A stretch of 64,000 bases of DNA from Streptomyces sp. CA-210063 (lineage in GTDB: Bacteria > Actinomycetota > Actinomycetes > Streptomycetales > Streptomycetaceae): assembly GCF_024612015.1 (NCBI RefSeq), contig NZ_CP102512.1:1116001-1180000 (forward strand), in the 5' to 3' direction. Below, piece after piece: positions 28,052 through 37,573 of this stretch. Positions within the stretch are counted from its first letter, which is position 1. Every line of letters begins with the position of its first letter. The notes under the pieces were generated by a model that searched no databases, had not been told where the DNA came from, and worked only from the letters and a program-made list of their open reading frames with translations. The position numbers were made by a program, and so were the translations under genes.

Positions 28052-29233
28052 CTACACGGGCGCTGCGGCTACGGCTACGGTGTCGAGGCTGGGCCGGCCG
28101 CCGGCCGCGCTGGACGGGTCGGGCACCGGACGGTGGATCGGGCCCGTCCCCCGGGAGAGGGGGAAACCGCTCCCGCCGTTGGTCGAGGCAATGACCTCGG
28201 CCACGATGGAGACGGCCGTCTCTTCGGGTGTGCGGGCTCCGAGGTCGAGGCCGATCGGGGAGTGCAGACGGGCGAGGTGTTCGTCGGTCACGCCCTGTTC
28301 GCACAGGAGGCGAAGACGCTGTTCGTGCGTACGCCGCGATCCCATGGCCCCGACGTAGCCGACGGGCAGGTCGAGGGCCAGCCGTAGCAGGGGGATGTCG
28401 AACTTGGCGTCGTGGGTGAGGACGCAGACGGCGGTACGGGCATCCACTTTCGTGCGTTGCAGGTAGCGGTGGGGCCAGTCGACCACGACCTCGTCGGCGT
28501 GCGGGAAGCGGGCGCGCGTGGCGAAGACCGGGCGGGCGTCGCAGACGGTGACGTGGTAACCGAGAAAGTTCCCGGCCTGGCTGAGGGCCGCCGCGAAGTC
28601 GACGGCCCCGAAGATCAGCATGCGGGGGCGGGACGCAGCCACGTGGACGAGGACGGACAGCCGGTCCGGGCAGGTGTCGGCGTCTCCGCCCAGCTCGATG
28701 CGGGCGGTACGTCCGGACCGTAGCAGGGCGCCCGCCTGTGCGGTCACCGCGCGGTCCGTCTGCCCTCCGTCCAGGGTTCCGTAGGAAGCGGTGCCGTCGG
28801 CGAGGACGCACAGCATGCGGCCCACCAGGTCGGCAGGGCCGTCGACGACCTGCGCCACGGCGGTGGGCCTGCCCTGGACGATCTCATCCAGGGCGGCGCC
28901 GAGATCGGGGTCGGAAGCGGGATCGACGCGCTGGACGAGGACGTCGAGTTCGCCGCCGCAGGTCAGGCCGACGGCGAAGGCGTCGTCGTCGGAGTAGCCG
29001 AACCAGGCGCGCTGGGGGGCGCCTCGGTCGCACAGCACCTGCCGGCACAGGTCGTGGACGGCTCCCTCGACACAGCCGCCGGAGATACTGCCGACCACGT
29101 TGCCGTCGGCGTCGACAGCGACCGAGGTACCGGTCGGCAGGGGTGCGCTGCCACGGACGTCGACGACGGTGGCCAGGGCGAAGGGGCGCGCTTCGCGGCA
29201 CCAGCGGTGCAGTGTGTCCGCGATGTTCAGCAT
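28052..29233 (-). CDS. XdhC/PaoD-type molybdenum cofactor insertion protein
   Basis: 393 residues. The N-terminal XdhC/CoxI domain has DVRGSAPLPTGTSVAVDADG and SISGGCVEGAVHDLC, where the cysteine is conserved. The C-terminal Rossmann-like XdhC_C domain has MLIFGAVDFAAALSQAGNFLG, CVLTHDAKFD and GYVGAMGSRRTHEQRL. Such proteins bind and modify (sulfurate or load) the molybdenum cofactor for one partner enzyme. Its place after the three oxidase-subunit genes on the same strand matches paoD in the enterobacterial paoABCD operon. A 180-bp gap separates it from the large-subunit gene. Confidence 0.9.
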   Translation of the reverse strand: MLNIADTLHRWCREARPFALATVVDVRGSAPLPTGTSVAVDADGNVVGSISGGCVEGAVHDLCRQVLCDRGAPQRAWFGYSDDDAFAVGLTCGGELDVLVQRVDPASDPDLGAALDEIVQGRPTAVAQVVDGPADLVGRMLCVLADGTASYGTLDGGQTDRAVTAQAGALLRSGRTARIELGGDADTCPDRLSVLVHVAASRPRMLIFGAVDFAAALSQAGNFLGYHVTVCDARPVFATRARFPHADEVVVDWPHRYLQRTKVDARTAVCVLTHDAKFDIPLLRLALDLPVGYVGAMGSRRTHEQRLRLLCEQGVTDEHLARLHSPIGLDLGARTPEETAVSIVAEVIASTNGGSGFPLSRGTGPIHRPVPDPSSAAGGRPSLDTVAVAAAPV

Positions 29234-29413
29234 GGGCGGTTTCTCCGTGAGGGCGACGTAGGTCGCGAGGTGGGGGGCGGGCCGCCGCCGCGCCGCGGGG
29301 GAGCGTCTGTGCGCGGCGGCGGCCCCTGGGTCCGGCGGCCGGGTAGGGGCTACCGGACGGTGGATGAGTGCCCCGGGACCGGGTCGCTCCCCGATGCCCC
29401 GGGGGCACTCGGC

Positions 29414-31612
29414 TCAGAGCAGTGCTTCGGCCGTGATGGGCAGTTCACGGACGCGGCGGCCGGTGGCGTTGAAGACCGCGTTGGCGATGGAGGCCGCCAC
29501 CCCGACCTGGACGACCTCACCGAGCCCCTTGACGCCGAGCGGGTTGGCCTGCGGGTCCTCGCCCTCCAGGTAGATCGCCTTGAGGTCGGGGATGTCGGCG
29601 TTGACGGGTACGAGGTAGTCGGCGAGGTTGGCGTTGACGATCCGGCCGTCGCGGTGGTCGGTGACCGTGTGCTCGAGCAGCGCCTGACCGATGCCGCCGA
29701 CCATGCCGCCCAGCGCCTGGCTGTCGGCGAGTTTGGGGCTGACGATGCGACCCGCGTCGTACACACCGAGCATGCGCCGCACCCGGACCAGACCGAGGGT
29801 GGCGTCGACGCCCACCTCGGTGAAGACCGCGCCGTAGGCGTAGTAGGCATGCCGCGCGGGATCCGGCGCCCCGGCGTACGAGCCGTCGGCTTCGAGGTGG
29901 GTGAGGTTGTTGCGGGTCAGGAGCCGCTGGTAGGTCTCGCCGCGTGCCGGGGCGCCCTGCACATGTAGCCGGCCGCCGCGCACCACGATGTCCTCGGCCT
30001 TGACGCCGTACAGGGGTGATTCCTCGTCCTCGACGGCCAGCTCGATCGCCTGCCGGCGGACCTTGTCGCAGGCGTCGAGGACGGCGGAGCCGACAGCGGT
30101 CATGGTCATCGAGCCGCCGTGCGGCGAGGTCGGCGGGTAGAGCGAGTCGCCGAGCCGGAAGGTCACCGCGCGCATGGTCAGCCCGAGCGCGTCCGCGGCC
30201 ACCTGGGTCTGGGAGGTGTAGGTACCCGGCCCCATGTCGCTGGTGGCGGCCTCGGCCACCGCGGTGCCGTCCGCGTCCAGGCGGGCCCGGGCCTGCGCGG
30301 GGAAACGCCCGGGGTCGTACACCCCCGTGGCCATGCCCAGACCGATCAGCCAGTCGCCGTCACGCGTCGAGCGGGGCTCGGGGTCGCGCCGGTTCCAGCC
30401 GAACTCCCGGGCGCCCACGGTGTAGCACTCGCGCAGCCGACGGGTGGACCAGGGCAGCCCGTTCGCCGGGTCCTCGGCCGGCTCGTTGCGCCGGCGCAGC
30501 TCGATCGGATCGATACGGAGCCGGCCCGCGAGTTCGTCCATGGCCGACTCGATGGCGAAGGACGCGCTCGCGAAGCCCGGACCGCGCATCCACAGCGGCG
30601 TGTTCACATCCAGCGGCACCAGCCGGTAGGCCTGACGCACGTCGGACATGCTGTAGGTCATCTGCCCGGCGAGCATGATGGCCTCGGTGAACTTCTCGTA
30701 CGACGAGGTCTCGCCGTCCATCTCGTGGACCGCCGCGGTCAGCCGGCCACGCCGGTCGCTGCCCAGCCGCAGCCGGTACTCGTACGAGGGCCGGAAGGCG
30801 GTGTGCAAGTACATCTGCTTGCGGCTGAGGACCACCTTGACGGGGCGTTTCATCTCCCGGGCGGCCAGCGCGGCGACCACGGTGTGCGGCCAGCAGCGCA
30901 GCCCGCTGCCGAAGCCGCCCCCGACGAACGGCGAGATGACCCGCACGGATGTCAGGGGCAGGTCGAACACCGTGGAGAGTTCCGTCTGCGTGCCCACCAC
31001 CCACTGCGTCTTGTCCCACACGGTCAGCTTGTCGCCGTCCCAGCGGGCGATGGTGGCGTGCGGCTCCATCGGGTTGTGATGGTTGCGGGCCATGCGGTAC
31101 GTCAGATCCAGCCGTACGGCCGCGTCACGCAGACCGGCTTCGGCGTCGCCACGCGCGTAGCGGGTCGGCTCGTCCGGCTCGGCGTCGGCCATGTCGGTCG
31201 AGGGCCGCTGTGCGTCGTAGCGGACGTCGACGAGGCTCGCGCCGTGCTGCGCGGCCTCCAGGGTGGTGGCGAGGACGACGGCGACCGGCTGGCCGTGGAA
31301 GAGGACCCGGTCGTCCTGGAAGACCCGCAGGCGCCGACCGGGCGGATTGTTCGAACCTTGGGAGTTGTCGCGGTACGGCAGCGTCGGCGCGTTGCCGTGA
31401 TGGATCACCCGCAGCACGCCCGGGTGGGCCAGCGCGGCGTCCGTGTCGATGGACGTGATGCGGCCACGGCCGATACTGGCGTTGACGATGACCGCGTGCA
31501 CGGCCCCGTCGACGTCGAACTCGGCGGCGTACAGCGCCTTCCCCGTGACCTTCAGCCGCCCGTCCACCCGGGACAGCGGCGCGCCCACGGCGGCCTGCGG
31601 CTGGGGGCTCAC
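29414..31612 (-). CDS. aldehyde oxidoreductase molybdenum-binding large subunit (PaoC-like)
   Basis: 732 residues. The start is a GTG (31610-31612) inside the stop of the FAD-subunit gene (GTGA), with AGGAGG six bases upstream. The longer frame starting near 31732 is noise. Xanthine-oxidase-family blocks are clear: GAPLSRVDGRLKVTGKALYA, PFVGGGFGSGLRCWPHTVVA, MRGPGFASASFAIESAMDEL and KGLGEVVQVGVAASIANAVF. The subunit binds the molybdopterin cofactor and the substrate. Relatives oxidise aromatic aldehydes to acids, so vanillin-type aldehydes are a reasonable inferred substrate. Confidence 0.92.
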   Translation of the reverse strand: MSPQPQAAVGAPLSRVDGRLKVTGKALYAAEFDVDGAVHAVIVNASIGRGRITSIDTDAALAHPGVLRVIHHGNAPTLPYRDNSQGSNNPPGRRLRVFQDDRVLFHGQPVAVVLATTLEAAQHGASLVDVRYDAQRPSTDMADAEPDEPTRYARGDAEAGLRDAAVRLDLTYRMARNHHNPMEPHATIARWDGDKLTVWDKTQWVVGTQTELSTVFDLPLTSVRVISPFVGGGFGSGLRCWPHTVVAALAAREMKRPVKVVLSRKQMYLHTAFRPSYEYRLRLGSDRRGRLTAAVHEMDGETSSYEKFTEAIMLAGQMTYSMSDVRQAYRLVPLDVNTPLWMRGPGFASASFAIESAMDELAGRLRIDPIELRRRNEPAEDPANGLPWSTRRLRECYTVGAREFGWNRRDPEPRSTRDGDWLIGLGMATGVYDPGRFPAQARARLDADGTAVAEAATSDMGPGTYTSQTQVAADALGLTMRAVTFRLGDSLYPPTSPHGGSMTMTAVGSAVLDACDKVRRQAIELAVEDEESPLYGVKAEDIVVRGGRLHVQGAPARGETYQRLLTRNNLTHLEADGSYAGAPDPARHAYYAYGAVFTEVGVDATLGLVRVRRMLGVYDAGRIVSPKLADSQALGGMVGGIGQALLEHTVTDHRDGRIVNANLADYLVPVNADIPDLKAIYLEGEDPQANPLGVKGLGEVVQVGVAASIANAVFNATGRRVRELPITAEALL

Positions 31613-32589
31613 CTTGTACCTCCTACGATGCGCAGCTGACGTGCGACGGTCCGCTTGAGCAGCTCGACCTTGAAGCGGTTGTGCTCCAGCGGGCGAGCCC
31701 CCTTGGCCGCATGGTCGGCGGCGGCTGCCCACAGAGCGTCCGAGGGGCGTTCGCCGACCAGGTACACCTCCACGGCGGGCAGCTTCCAGGGCACGGTGCC
31801 CACCCCGCCGGCGGCGACCTTCGCCTCCTGGATCACCCCACCGCGCACGTGCAGCGCGACCGCCGCCGAGGTCAGGGCGAACTCGTAGGACTGCCGGTCG
31901 CGCACCTTCAGATAGCCGGACTTCAGCGGACGCGGAAGCGCCGGGACCTCCACCGCTGTGATCAACTCCCCCTGTTTCAGGGACTGTTCACGATTCGGGG
32001 TCTTCCCCGGCCGCAGCAGGAAATCGGCGAAGGGGACGCGGCGCTCCCCGTCCGGGCCCAGCAGGTGCACGGTCGCCTCCAGCGCGGCGAACGCCACGGC
32101 GACGTCGGAGGGGTGCGTGGCCACGCAGTCCTCGGAGGTGCCGAGGATGGCGTGCGTGCGATTGCGGCCCTTCAGCGCGGCGCACCCCGAGCCGGGGTCT
32201 CGCTTGTTGCAGGCGGCTGTGACGTCGCGGAAGTAGGTGCAGCGGGTGCGCTGCATGATGTTGCCGCCGATGGTCGCCATGTTGCGCAACTGGGCCGACG
32301 CGCTCAGCTCCAGCGCCTCGGAGATGACGGGGAAGAGCGTACGGACCTTGGGGTGGGCGGCGGTCTCGGCCATGCTCGCCAGCGCACCGATGCGCAGCCC
32401 GCCCCGCTCGGTGACGGTGACCTCGCGCAGCGGCAGATCGCTGATGCCGACCAGACTCTCGGGACGCTCTACGGTCTCCCGCATCAGATCGACCAGGGTG
32501 GTGCCCCCGGCGATGTAACGCCCGCCTCGGCGACCGGCGTTGAGGGCATCACGGGTGTCAGCGGCCTTCGTGAAGGAGAAGGGATGCAT
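31609..32589 (-). CDS. aldehyde oxidoreductase FAD-binding subunit with extra Fe-S cysteines (PaoB-like)
   Basis: 326 residues. FAD-binding motifs are RYIAGGTTLVDLM and NMATIGGNIMQRTRC. It has the extra cysteine cluster C-TYFRDVTAAC-NKRDPGSGC, the insertion that binds a [4Fe-4S] cluster in PaoB (YagS) and 4-hydroxybenzoyl-CoA reductase-type subunits. It passes electrons from the molybdenum site. It overlaps the large-subunit gene by four bases and lies six bases after the iron-sulfur-subunit gene. Confidence 0.92.
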   Translation of the reverse strand: MHPFSFTKAADTRDALNAGRRGGRYIAGGTTLVDLMRETVERPESLVGISDLPLREVTVTERGGLRIGALASMAETAAHPKVRTLFPVISEALELSASAQLRNMATIGGNIMQRTRCTYFRDVTAACNKRDPGSGCAALKGRNRTHAILGTSEDCVATHPSDVAVAFAALEATVHLLGPDGERRVPFADFLLRPGKTPNREQSLKQGELITAVEVPALPRPLKSGYLKVRDRQSYEFALTSAAVALHVRGGVIQEAKVAAGGVGTVPWKLPAVEVYLVGERPSDALWAAAADHAAKGARPLEHNRFKVELLKRTVARQLRIVGGTR

Positions 32590-32595
32590 CGGTCC

Positions 32596-33246
32596 TCACT
32601 TCCTGGCGGCGGTCTGCTCGACCGCGCGCACGATCTTCACGTAACAGCCGCAGCGGCAGATGTTGCCGCTCATCCACTCCCGGATCTCCTCCGGCGAACC
32701 GGTGTGGCCCTCCTCGATGCAGCCGACGCCGGACAGGATCTGTCCCGGCGTGCAGTAGCCGCACTGGAAGGCATCCTCATCGATGAACGCCTGCTGCAGC
32801 GGGTGCAGTCGGTCACCCTCGGCCAGCCCCTCGATGGTGGTGACCTCGACGCCCTCCACACGGACGGCGAGCGTCAGGCAGGAGTTGACCCGCTGCCCGT
32901 CGACCAGCACCGTGCACGCGCCACAGGCCCCGGCGTTGCAGCCCTTCTTCGAGCCGGTCAGCCCGAACTGCTCGCGCAGCAGATCCAGCAGCGACGTGCG
33001 GTTGTCGACCGTCACCGTCCGCCGGGTGCCGTTGACCGTCAGGGAGACGCTGCTGGAGGGCGGCCTCTCGGCGGCGGCCACCTCCTCCGGCCCGAAGAGG
33101 GACATCCCTCCAGCCAAGCCACCGGCGATGACAGCACCACCGACCGCGGTAGTGGCGACGAAGGTGCGTCGGGTCGGCGTTACCGGGGTCTCGGCGGAGT
33201 CGGTGGGGGGCGGAGCGTCTGGATCGGTGAACTCTGTGGAGGACAT
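32596..33246 (-). CDS. aldehyde oxidoreductase 2Fe-2S subunit with Tat signal (PaoA-like)
   Basis: 216 residues. Near the N-terminus TPTRRTFVATTAVGGAVIAG is a Tat signal, so the whole complex should be carried out of the cytoplasm on this subunit, as for PaoA. The plant-ferredoxin cluster is GCNAGACGACTVLVDG. The second, all-helical cluster is CGYCTPGQILSG with GNICRCGCY. An extended Pro/Thr-rich N-tail of about 25 residues precedes the twin arginines. It is the first gene of the operon. Confidence 0.93.
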   Translation of the reverse strand: MSSTEFTDPDAPPPTDSAETPVTPTRRTFVATTAVGGAVIAGGLAGGMSLFGPEEVAAAERPPSSSVSLTVNGTRRTVTVDNRTSLLDLLREQFGLTGSKKGCNAGACGACTVLVDGQRVNSCLTLAVRVEGVEVTTIEGLAEGDRLHPLQQAFIDEDAFQCGYCTPGQILSGVGCIEEGHTGSPEEIREWMSGNICRCGCYVKIVRAVEQTAARK

Positions 33247-34005
33247 ACGAACGCTTTCGGACTCGGCGGATGGGGAACCAGGTCTGCACGTCGGCAGGGA
33301 CTGGGCGAATCCCGTGACTTCATCACCACCGGGCGCTGGGGCATTCGTATGTACTACGGGGCCCGCGGTTGGTCACGTCGGGCAGTCTTGCATCGTCAGC
33401 ATCAAGGGTGGGAGGGAGAGATTTCTCCCTGGATGTTTTCCTCTCAGGGGGAACTCTTCTCCGCTTCCCGACCAAAGGAAATATGCTGAATACAAGTATG
33501 ACAGCACCGGGCGATGATCAGCAGTTGAGGAAGATGCAGGACTCACGAAACCAACGATGGCTGCCCGGCCGGCCGAGCGACCTCGCCCCGCCGCAGACCG
33601 GGCACGCGCCACGGCCCACCGGTCTCCCGTGTCCTCGGCGCCGCCGCACCACTCGTGTCGGACAGGCCTATGCCCGGACGCAGGTCAGCACGGCATTTCC
33701 CGAGGAACTCCGGCCAACTCGCTGAGATATACGCCGGCTGGTCATGTCGGCCAGTCCAGTCATTGGCATGACCGGAAACCTGCTCCGGTCACCGGAAAAC
33801 ACTCCGCCAATGAGTCAACCTCAACCTACGGGTCTTTTCCGGCCGTCATCAAAACTCTGTGTGGTGCACGGAGGATGAGAAAAGACGTGAGGTCGGACTA
33901 CACCACCGATGTCCGCCCTGTCCTTCGACGCGGCCTGGTCCTTGGTTTCATGGAAGCTCTCCGCCACCGCGGCGGTGGCGGTTTCGACGCTGAAGCGTGG
34001 TGCTC
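33247..34005. other. gene-free stretch with an inverted repeat and a diverged direct repeat
   Basis: 759 bp with lower GC than the surroundings. No open frame resembles a known family. GGTTGGTCACGTCGGGCAGT (from 33368) and GGCTGGTCATGTCGGCCAGT (from 33737) are imperfect direct copies. The second also starts an inverted repeat GGTCATG...CATGACC (about 33740-33773). It separates the oxidase operon from the hydroxylase operon and must contain the oxidase promoter. Confidence 0.5.
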
Positions 34006-35103
34006 CTAACGTTTCGGGGTGGCTTGGCCGGCGAGGTGGTCGGTGAACCAGTCGGCGGTGAGTGCGTCGCGTTCGGCCGCGTGGTTGTAGAGGGTGTGCT
34101 CGCCGTCGGGCCAGATGCGGACAGTCGTGGTGGCGGGTTCCGCGGCGCGGAGGAACGGCTCCTGGTCCTCGTAGCGGGCGAGGGGGTCCTGGCCGCCGTG
34201 CAGCAGGAGCAGCGGGCAGGTGATGCGGTGCTTGTCCGGGTCGAAGCGCAGGCCGTCCATGACCTCGGCCACCCGGTCCGGGTCGACCGTGCCGACCACG
34301 GCTGCCATCTGCTCGCGGGCGGTACGGAATTCCGGGACGGTCGGGACTGCTGGAGCGCCGTTGACGGCCACCGCGCCGATGCGCGGATCGGCGGCGGCCA
34401 GATGGGCGGCGAACAGGCCGCCGAAGCTGACGCCCTGAACGCCGACCGGACCACCGAGGCGGGGATCGGCCTCCACCAGGTCGACGAAGCGGGCGAAGCC
34501 GTCGGTGACGTGCTCGTCGACGTACAGTCCATGGCGCAGCCGTGACTCGCCCTGGCCAGGGCCTTCCGCCAGCAGACAGGCCAGGCCGCGCTCGGTGTAC
34601 GCGTCGGCGATGGGCAGATACGCGGCTCCCCATCCGCTGAGCCCGCCCCACACGATGACGGTGGCCCGGGGCGGGGCGGTCGTCGGCAGGCACAGCCAGC
34701 CGCCGAGGACGCCGTCGCGGTGAGGGATCTCCACCCGCTCCACGCCGGGTTCGAGAGCGGCGGTCGCGGCAGTGTGCCGGGCGTACAGCTCCCGCTTCTC
34801 CGGGGTGTCGCTCTGGTACGCCATCTGCGCGAACATCAGGGCCGCGGAGGCGAACCGGTACGCCTGCCGGGCGGTGGTGCGATGCCCCGCGGCTTCCGCC
34901 AGTCGCGCGCGCTCCAGTTGTACGTCGGCGAGTATCGCGGCGGCATCCTGCCACGGGATTCCGGCGGTGGTGTCGGCGAGCAGTCGTCGGGCGTCGGCGG
35001 GGTCCATGCCGCAGTCGGTGAGCCGGGTGAAGGGCATGGCCCGGTGCTGGGCGGCGACCAGCGGCGGCAGCGCGGCCTCGGTCCCAGGGTCTCCGGTCGT
35101 CAT
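34006..35103 (-). CDS. alpha/beta hydrolase with helical N-terminal cap (DHPON hydrolase/FrsA-like)
   Basis: 365 residues. The first 115 residues are helical and precede the hydrolase core, as in 2,6-dihydroxypseudooxynicotine hydrolase and related C-C bond hydrolases. The core has GGLSGWGAAYLPIADAYTERG, the nucleophile serine in GVQGVSFGGLFAAHLAA, the acid in LLHGGQDPLARYED and the histidine in WPDGEHTLYNH. Its ATG overlaps the stop of the flavin hydroxylase gene (ATGA), so it probably hydrolyses a product made after ring hydroxylation. The exact substrate is unknown. Confidence 0.87.
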   Translation of the reverse strand: MTTGDPGTEAALPPLVAAQHRAMPFTRLTDCGMDPADARRLLADTTAGIPWQDAAAILADVQLERARLAEAAGHRTTARQAYRFASAALMFAQMAYQSDTPEKRELYARHTAATAALEPGVERVEIPHRDGVLGGWLCLPTTAPPRATVIVWGGLSGWGAAYLPIADAYTERGLACLLAEGPGQGESRLRHGLYVDEHVTDGFARFVDLVEADPRLGGPVGVQGVSFGGLFAAHLAAADPRIGAVAVNGAPAVPTVPEFRTAREQMAAVVGTVDPDRVAEVMDGLRFDPDKHRITCPLLLLHGGQDPLARYEDQEPFLRAAEPATTTVRIWPDGEHTLYNHAAERDALTADWFTDHLAGQATPKR

Positions 35104-36656
35104 ACGGCCGCTCCCACCGTTCCGGACAGCGCGGCGTCGAGGTCGTCCACCAGCGCGCCCAGGTCCGTGGTGTCGACCGCCGTACCGAACAGGATGAAGT
35201 CGGGGCGCGCCAGATACGCGACCGCGCCGAGCAGGTGGAGGTACTCCCGGTGCCGTCCGTCGAGGTCGTCGACCGTGTCGAGGGCGACCACGGCGCAGCC
35301 CAGGCGCTCCAGCCGGGCGAGCCGCTCCGGTCCGAGGGAGGCGGTGGGATCTTCGGCCGCGACCAGGGTGAAGCCGTATCCGGTCAGGTCGTCGAGGCGT
35401 TCGGTGCGGCCGTCGGCCAGACGGATGCGGCCCTGCGGGGTGAGGGTGCCGACCGGCGTGCCGGCCTCCTTGCGCAGCACTCCGTCGCTCAGCGGTGGGA
35501 ACGGACGCGGCGGGGGCACCTTGCCGGCGAAGAAGGCCGCGTCCCGGGCAGCCGCGGCCTCGGGGTCATGCGTGTTGGCCACCTTGCCGAGGCCGATCGC
35601 GGCGTGGGTGAGGGCGGTGACGTGTGGGCGGCGCTCGCTCTCGTAGGTGTCCAGGAGCGCGTCGGGCGCCTGGCCGCCGAGGACGAGGTGGAGTTTCCAG
35701 GCAAGGTTGGTGGCGTCGCGTATACCGCTGCACGCGCCCTGGCCGAGGTACGGGGGCATGGTGTGGGCGGCGTCGCCGGCCAGGAAGACCCTGCCGGTCC
35801 GCCAGCGGGTGGCGATGCGGGCCTCGAAGCCGTAAACGAGCTGGCGGGTGATCCGTACGTCGTCGGGGCCGAGGCCGTGGTACTCGCGCAGGAGGCGCCA
35901 GGCGGTCTCCGGCTCGGTCATCTCCTCGCGGGTCTCGCCCGGCAGCAGGGCGAACTCGAAGCGCTGGCGGGTGTGGCCGATGTTGATGGTCATGTGGCCG
36001 CGCGCGGGATCGCAGTACTGCTTGCCATAGGCGAACTCCGGTGGCTGGGGGCGCAGCCACTCGGTGTCGACATTGACCCACGGCTCGTTGAACCCGAAGT
36101 CCTCACGCCCCACGCCGAGCAGTTCCCGCACCCCGCTGCGGCTGCCGTCGGCGGCGATCACATAGCGGGCCCGGACCTCGTCGTGCGGCCCGTCCGCGCG
36201 GGTCGTCTGCGCGTTCCAGCCGCGCAGCCGCAGGGTGACACCGTCGTCGTCCTGGTCGAGGCCGGTGACCGCCCAGCCCTGTCGGACGTCGACCGTGCCG
36301 TGGCCGCGTACCCGCTCGTCGATCGCGCTCTCCACGTACGGCTGGTACATGGAGATGTGATCCGGATACCCCATCGGGCCATTGGGGTTCGCCGGAATGG
36401 TCACGAGGGTTTCGCCCTTGCCGTTGACCCACACGTACTCGCACATCGACGAGTCGCGCAATGCTTCGTCGGCATCGCCGGCCGCCTGGACGGTCCGGGC
36501 GGTCTCGTCGTCGATGTGGGTGAGGCGGGGCAGCCCGTACAGACCCGGCCAGCGCTCGCAGACCACCACCCGGTGGCCGAGCCGGCCGAGCAGGGACGCT
36601 GCGGTGAGGCCGGTCGGTCCGTAGCCGACGACGGCGATGTCGTAGAGCGGGGCCAT
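35100..36656 (-). CDS. FAD-dependent aromatic hydroxylase (MhpA/PheA-type)
   Basis: 518 residues. The ATG at 36654-36656 has GGAGG six bases upstream. The dinucleotide fold VVGYGPTGLTAASLLGRLGH starts at about residue 8. The second FAD motif GRVFLAGDAAHTMPPYLGQG is near residue 285, and ARYVIAADGSRSGVRELLG carries the DG motif between them. The C-terminal thioredoxin-like domain is typical of phenol/3-(3-hydroxyphenyl)propionate hydroxylases. It should insert one oxygen atom into a phenolic ring using NAD(P)H. It is followed by a coupled hydrolase gene and divided from a TetR gene by palindromic operators. Confidence 0.9.
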   Translation of the reverse strand: MAPLYDIAVVGYGPTGLTAASLLGRLGHRVVVCERWPGLYGLPRLTHIDDETARTVQAAGDADEALRDSSMCEYVWVNGKGETLVTIPANPNGPMGYPDHISMYQPYVESAIDERVRGHGTVDVRQGWAVTGLDQDDDGVTLRLRGWNAQTTRADGPHDEVRARYVIAADGSRSGVRELLGVGREDFGFNEPWVNVDTEWLRPQPPEFAYGKQYCDPARGHMTINIGHTRQRFEFALLPGETREEMTEPETAWRLLREYHGLGPDDVRITRQLVYGFEARIATRWRTGRVFLAGDAAHTMPPYLGQGACSGIRDATNLAWKLHLVLGGQAPDALLDTYESERRPHVTALTHAAIGLGKVANTHDPEAAAARDAAFFAGKVPPPRPFPPLSDGVLRKEAGTPVGTLTPQGRIRLADGRTERLDDLTGYGFTLVAAEDPTASLGPERLARLERLGCAVVALDTVDDLDGRHREYLHLLGAVAYLARPDFILFGTAVDTTDLGALVDDLDAALSGTVGAAV

Positions 36657-36753
36657 GAGACACCTCCAGGAACAGCCCCGCGCCGTTGCGAGGGGTGAGG
36701 TGGGAAGGGAGCGGGGCGCGGCTCGACCGTGCGGTGCCTGCCGAGGCCCCCAT

Positions 36754-36793
36754 GTGAACTGCGATTCACGCACTGATGTGAATTGAGGTTCAC
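36754..36793. promoter_or_regulatory. paired TetR-type operators GTGAA-N6-TTCAC
   Basis: Two 16-bp inverted repeats lie between the divergent hydroxylase and tetR genes: GTGAACTGCGATTCAC (36754-36769) and GTGAATTGAGGTTCAC (36778-36793). Their centres are 24 bp apart. A third copy lies at 37574-37589. Repeated identical arms beside a tetR gene make this its likely binding site. Confidence 0.8.
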
Positions 36794-36839
36794 ACGATGG
36801 CAACGTGGGCGTCAAGACCTCGGCCGATAAACTGCGCGA

Positions 36840-37487
36840 GTGACCGAGTCCCCCACCAGCAGGCCCGCCGCGCTCACGGAACGCAGTCGCCGTTCGCACC
36901 AGGACCTCCTGGAGGCCGGATACGCACTACTCGAAGAGGGCGGCGAGGACGCGCTCACCGTGGCCGCCGTCGCCGAGCGGGCCGGCATGGCCGTCGGCAG
37001 CATCTACCGCCGGTTCGGCGACAAGGAAGGACTCCTGCTGGCCATCCAGCACGCCTTCACCGAGAACCTCCAGGCCGAGATCACCGAGCGGATGTCCCCG
37101 GAGCGGTTGCGCATCCTGCGCGATCCGGCCGTGGCGATCGCCGAGGCGGTCGGCGCGATCACCGACACCTTCAGGGCACATGAGGGCCTGCTGCGCGTCT
37201 TCCTGCTGCTCGGCACCCGGCAAGAAGCGGTACGGGCCGAGGGCTCCCGCGTCAGCGTGGAGGGCAACCGTCACTTCACCGAGGCACTGCGTCACACGCC
37301 CGTCGCGCATCCGGACCCCGAGGCCGCGCTCGACTTCGCCTTCCGTCTGATCTACGCCACGGTCGCACACCGCATCACCCAGGGGGAGTTCCTGGAATCC
37401 GACCGCCCACTGCCCTGGAACGAACTACGCAGCCACCTGCAGACAGCGGTCATCTCCTACCTCCTCGGCACACCGGAAGGCCACTGA
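36840..37487 (+). CDS. TetR-family regulator of the hydroxylase operon
   Basis: 215 residues from a GTG at 36840. The helix-turn-helix is ALTVAAVAERAGMAVGSIYRRFGDKEGLLLA. The C-terminal domain is ligand-binding and unassigned. It is divergent from the flavin hydroxylase-hydrolase operon, with two GTGAA-N6-TTCAC palindromes between. The likely role is repression of both directions, relieved by an aromatic ligand. The ligand is not predictable. Confidence 0.9.
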   Translation: MTESPTSRPAALTERSRRSHQDLLEAGYALLEEGGEDALTVAAVAERAGMAVGSIYRRFGDKEGLLLAIQHAFTENLQAEITERMSPERLRILRDPAVAIAEAVGAITDTFRAHEGLLRVFLLLGTRQEAVRAEGSRVSVEGNRHFTEALRHTPVAHPDPEAALDFAFRLIYATVAHRITQGEFLESDRPLPWNELRSHLQTAVISYLLGTPEGH

Positions 37488-37573
37488 GCACCATCCCCCG
37501 CTCGCCGCTGCACACATGTGCGTGCACAGCCTTGACGAGCGATGGGCCGTGTGAACTTTCCTTCGAGACCGAT

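Noticed and set aside
33557..34009. 150-codon + strand frame in the 33.2-34.0 kb gap
   Set aside because: Composition is uneven, there is no ribosome site and no recognisable domain; left as a gene-free stretch.
34006..35103. Assigning the alpha/beta hydrolase as MhpC
   Set aside because: It has a long helical N-terminal cap and different spacing, closer to DHPON hydrolase/FrsA-like proteins, so the MhpC name would overstate the evidence.
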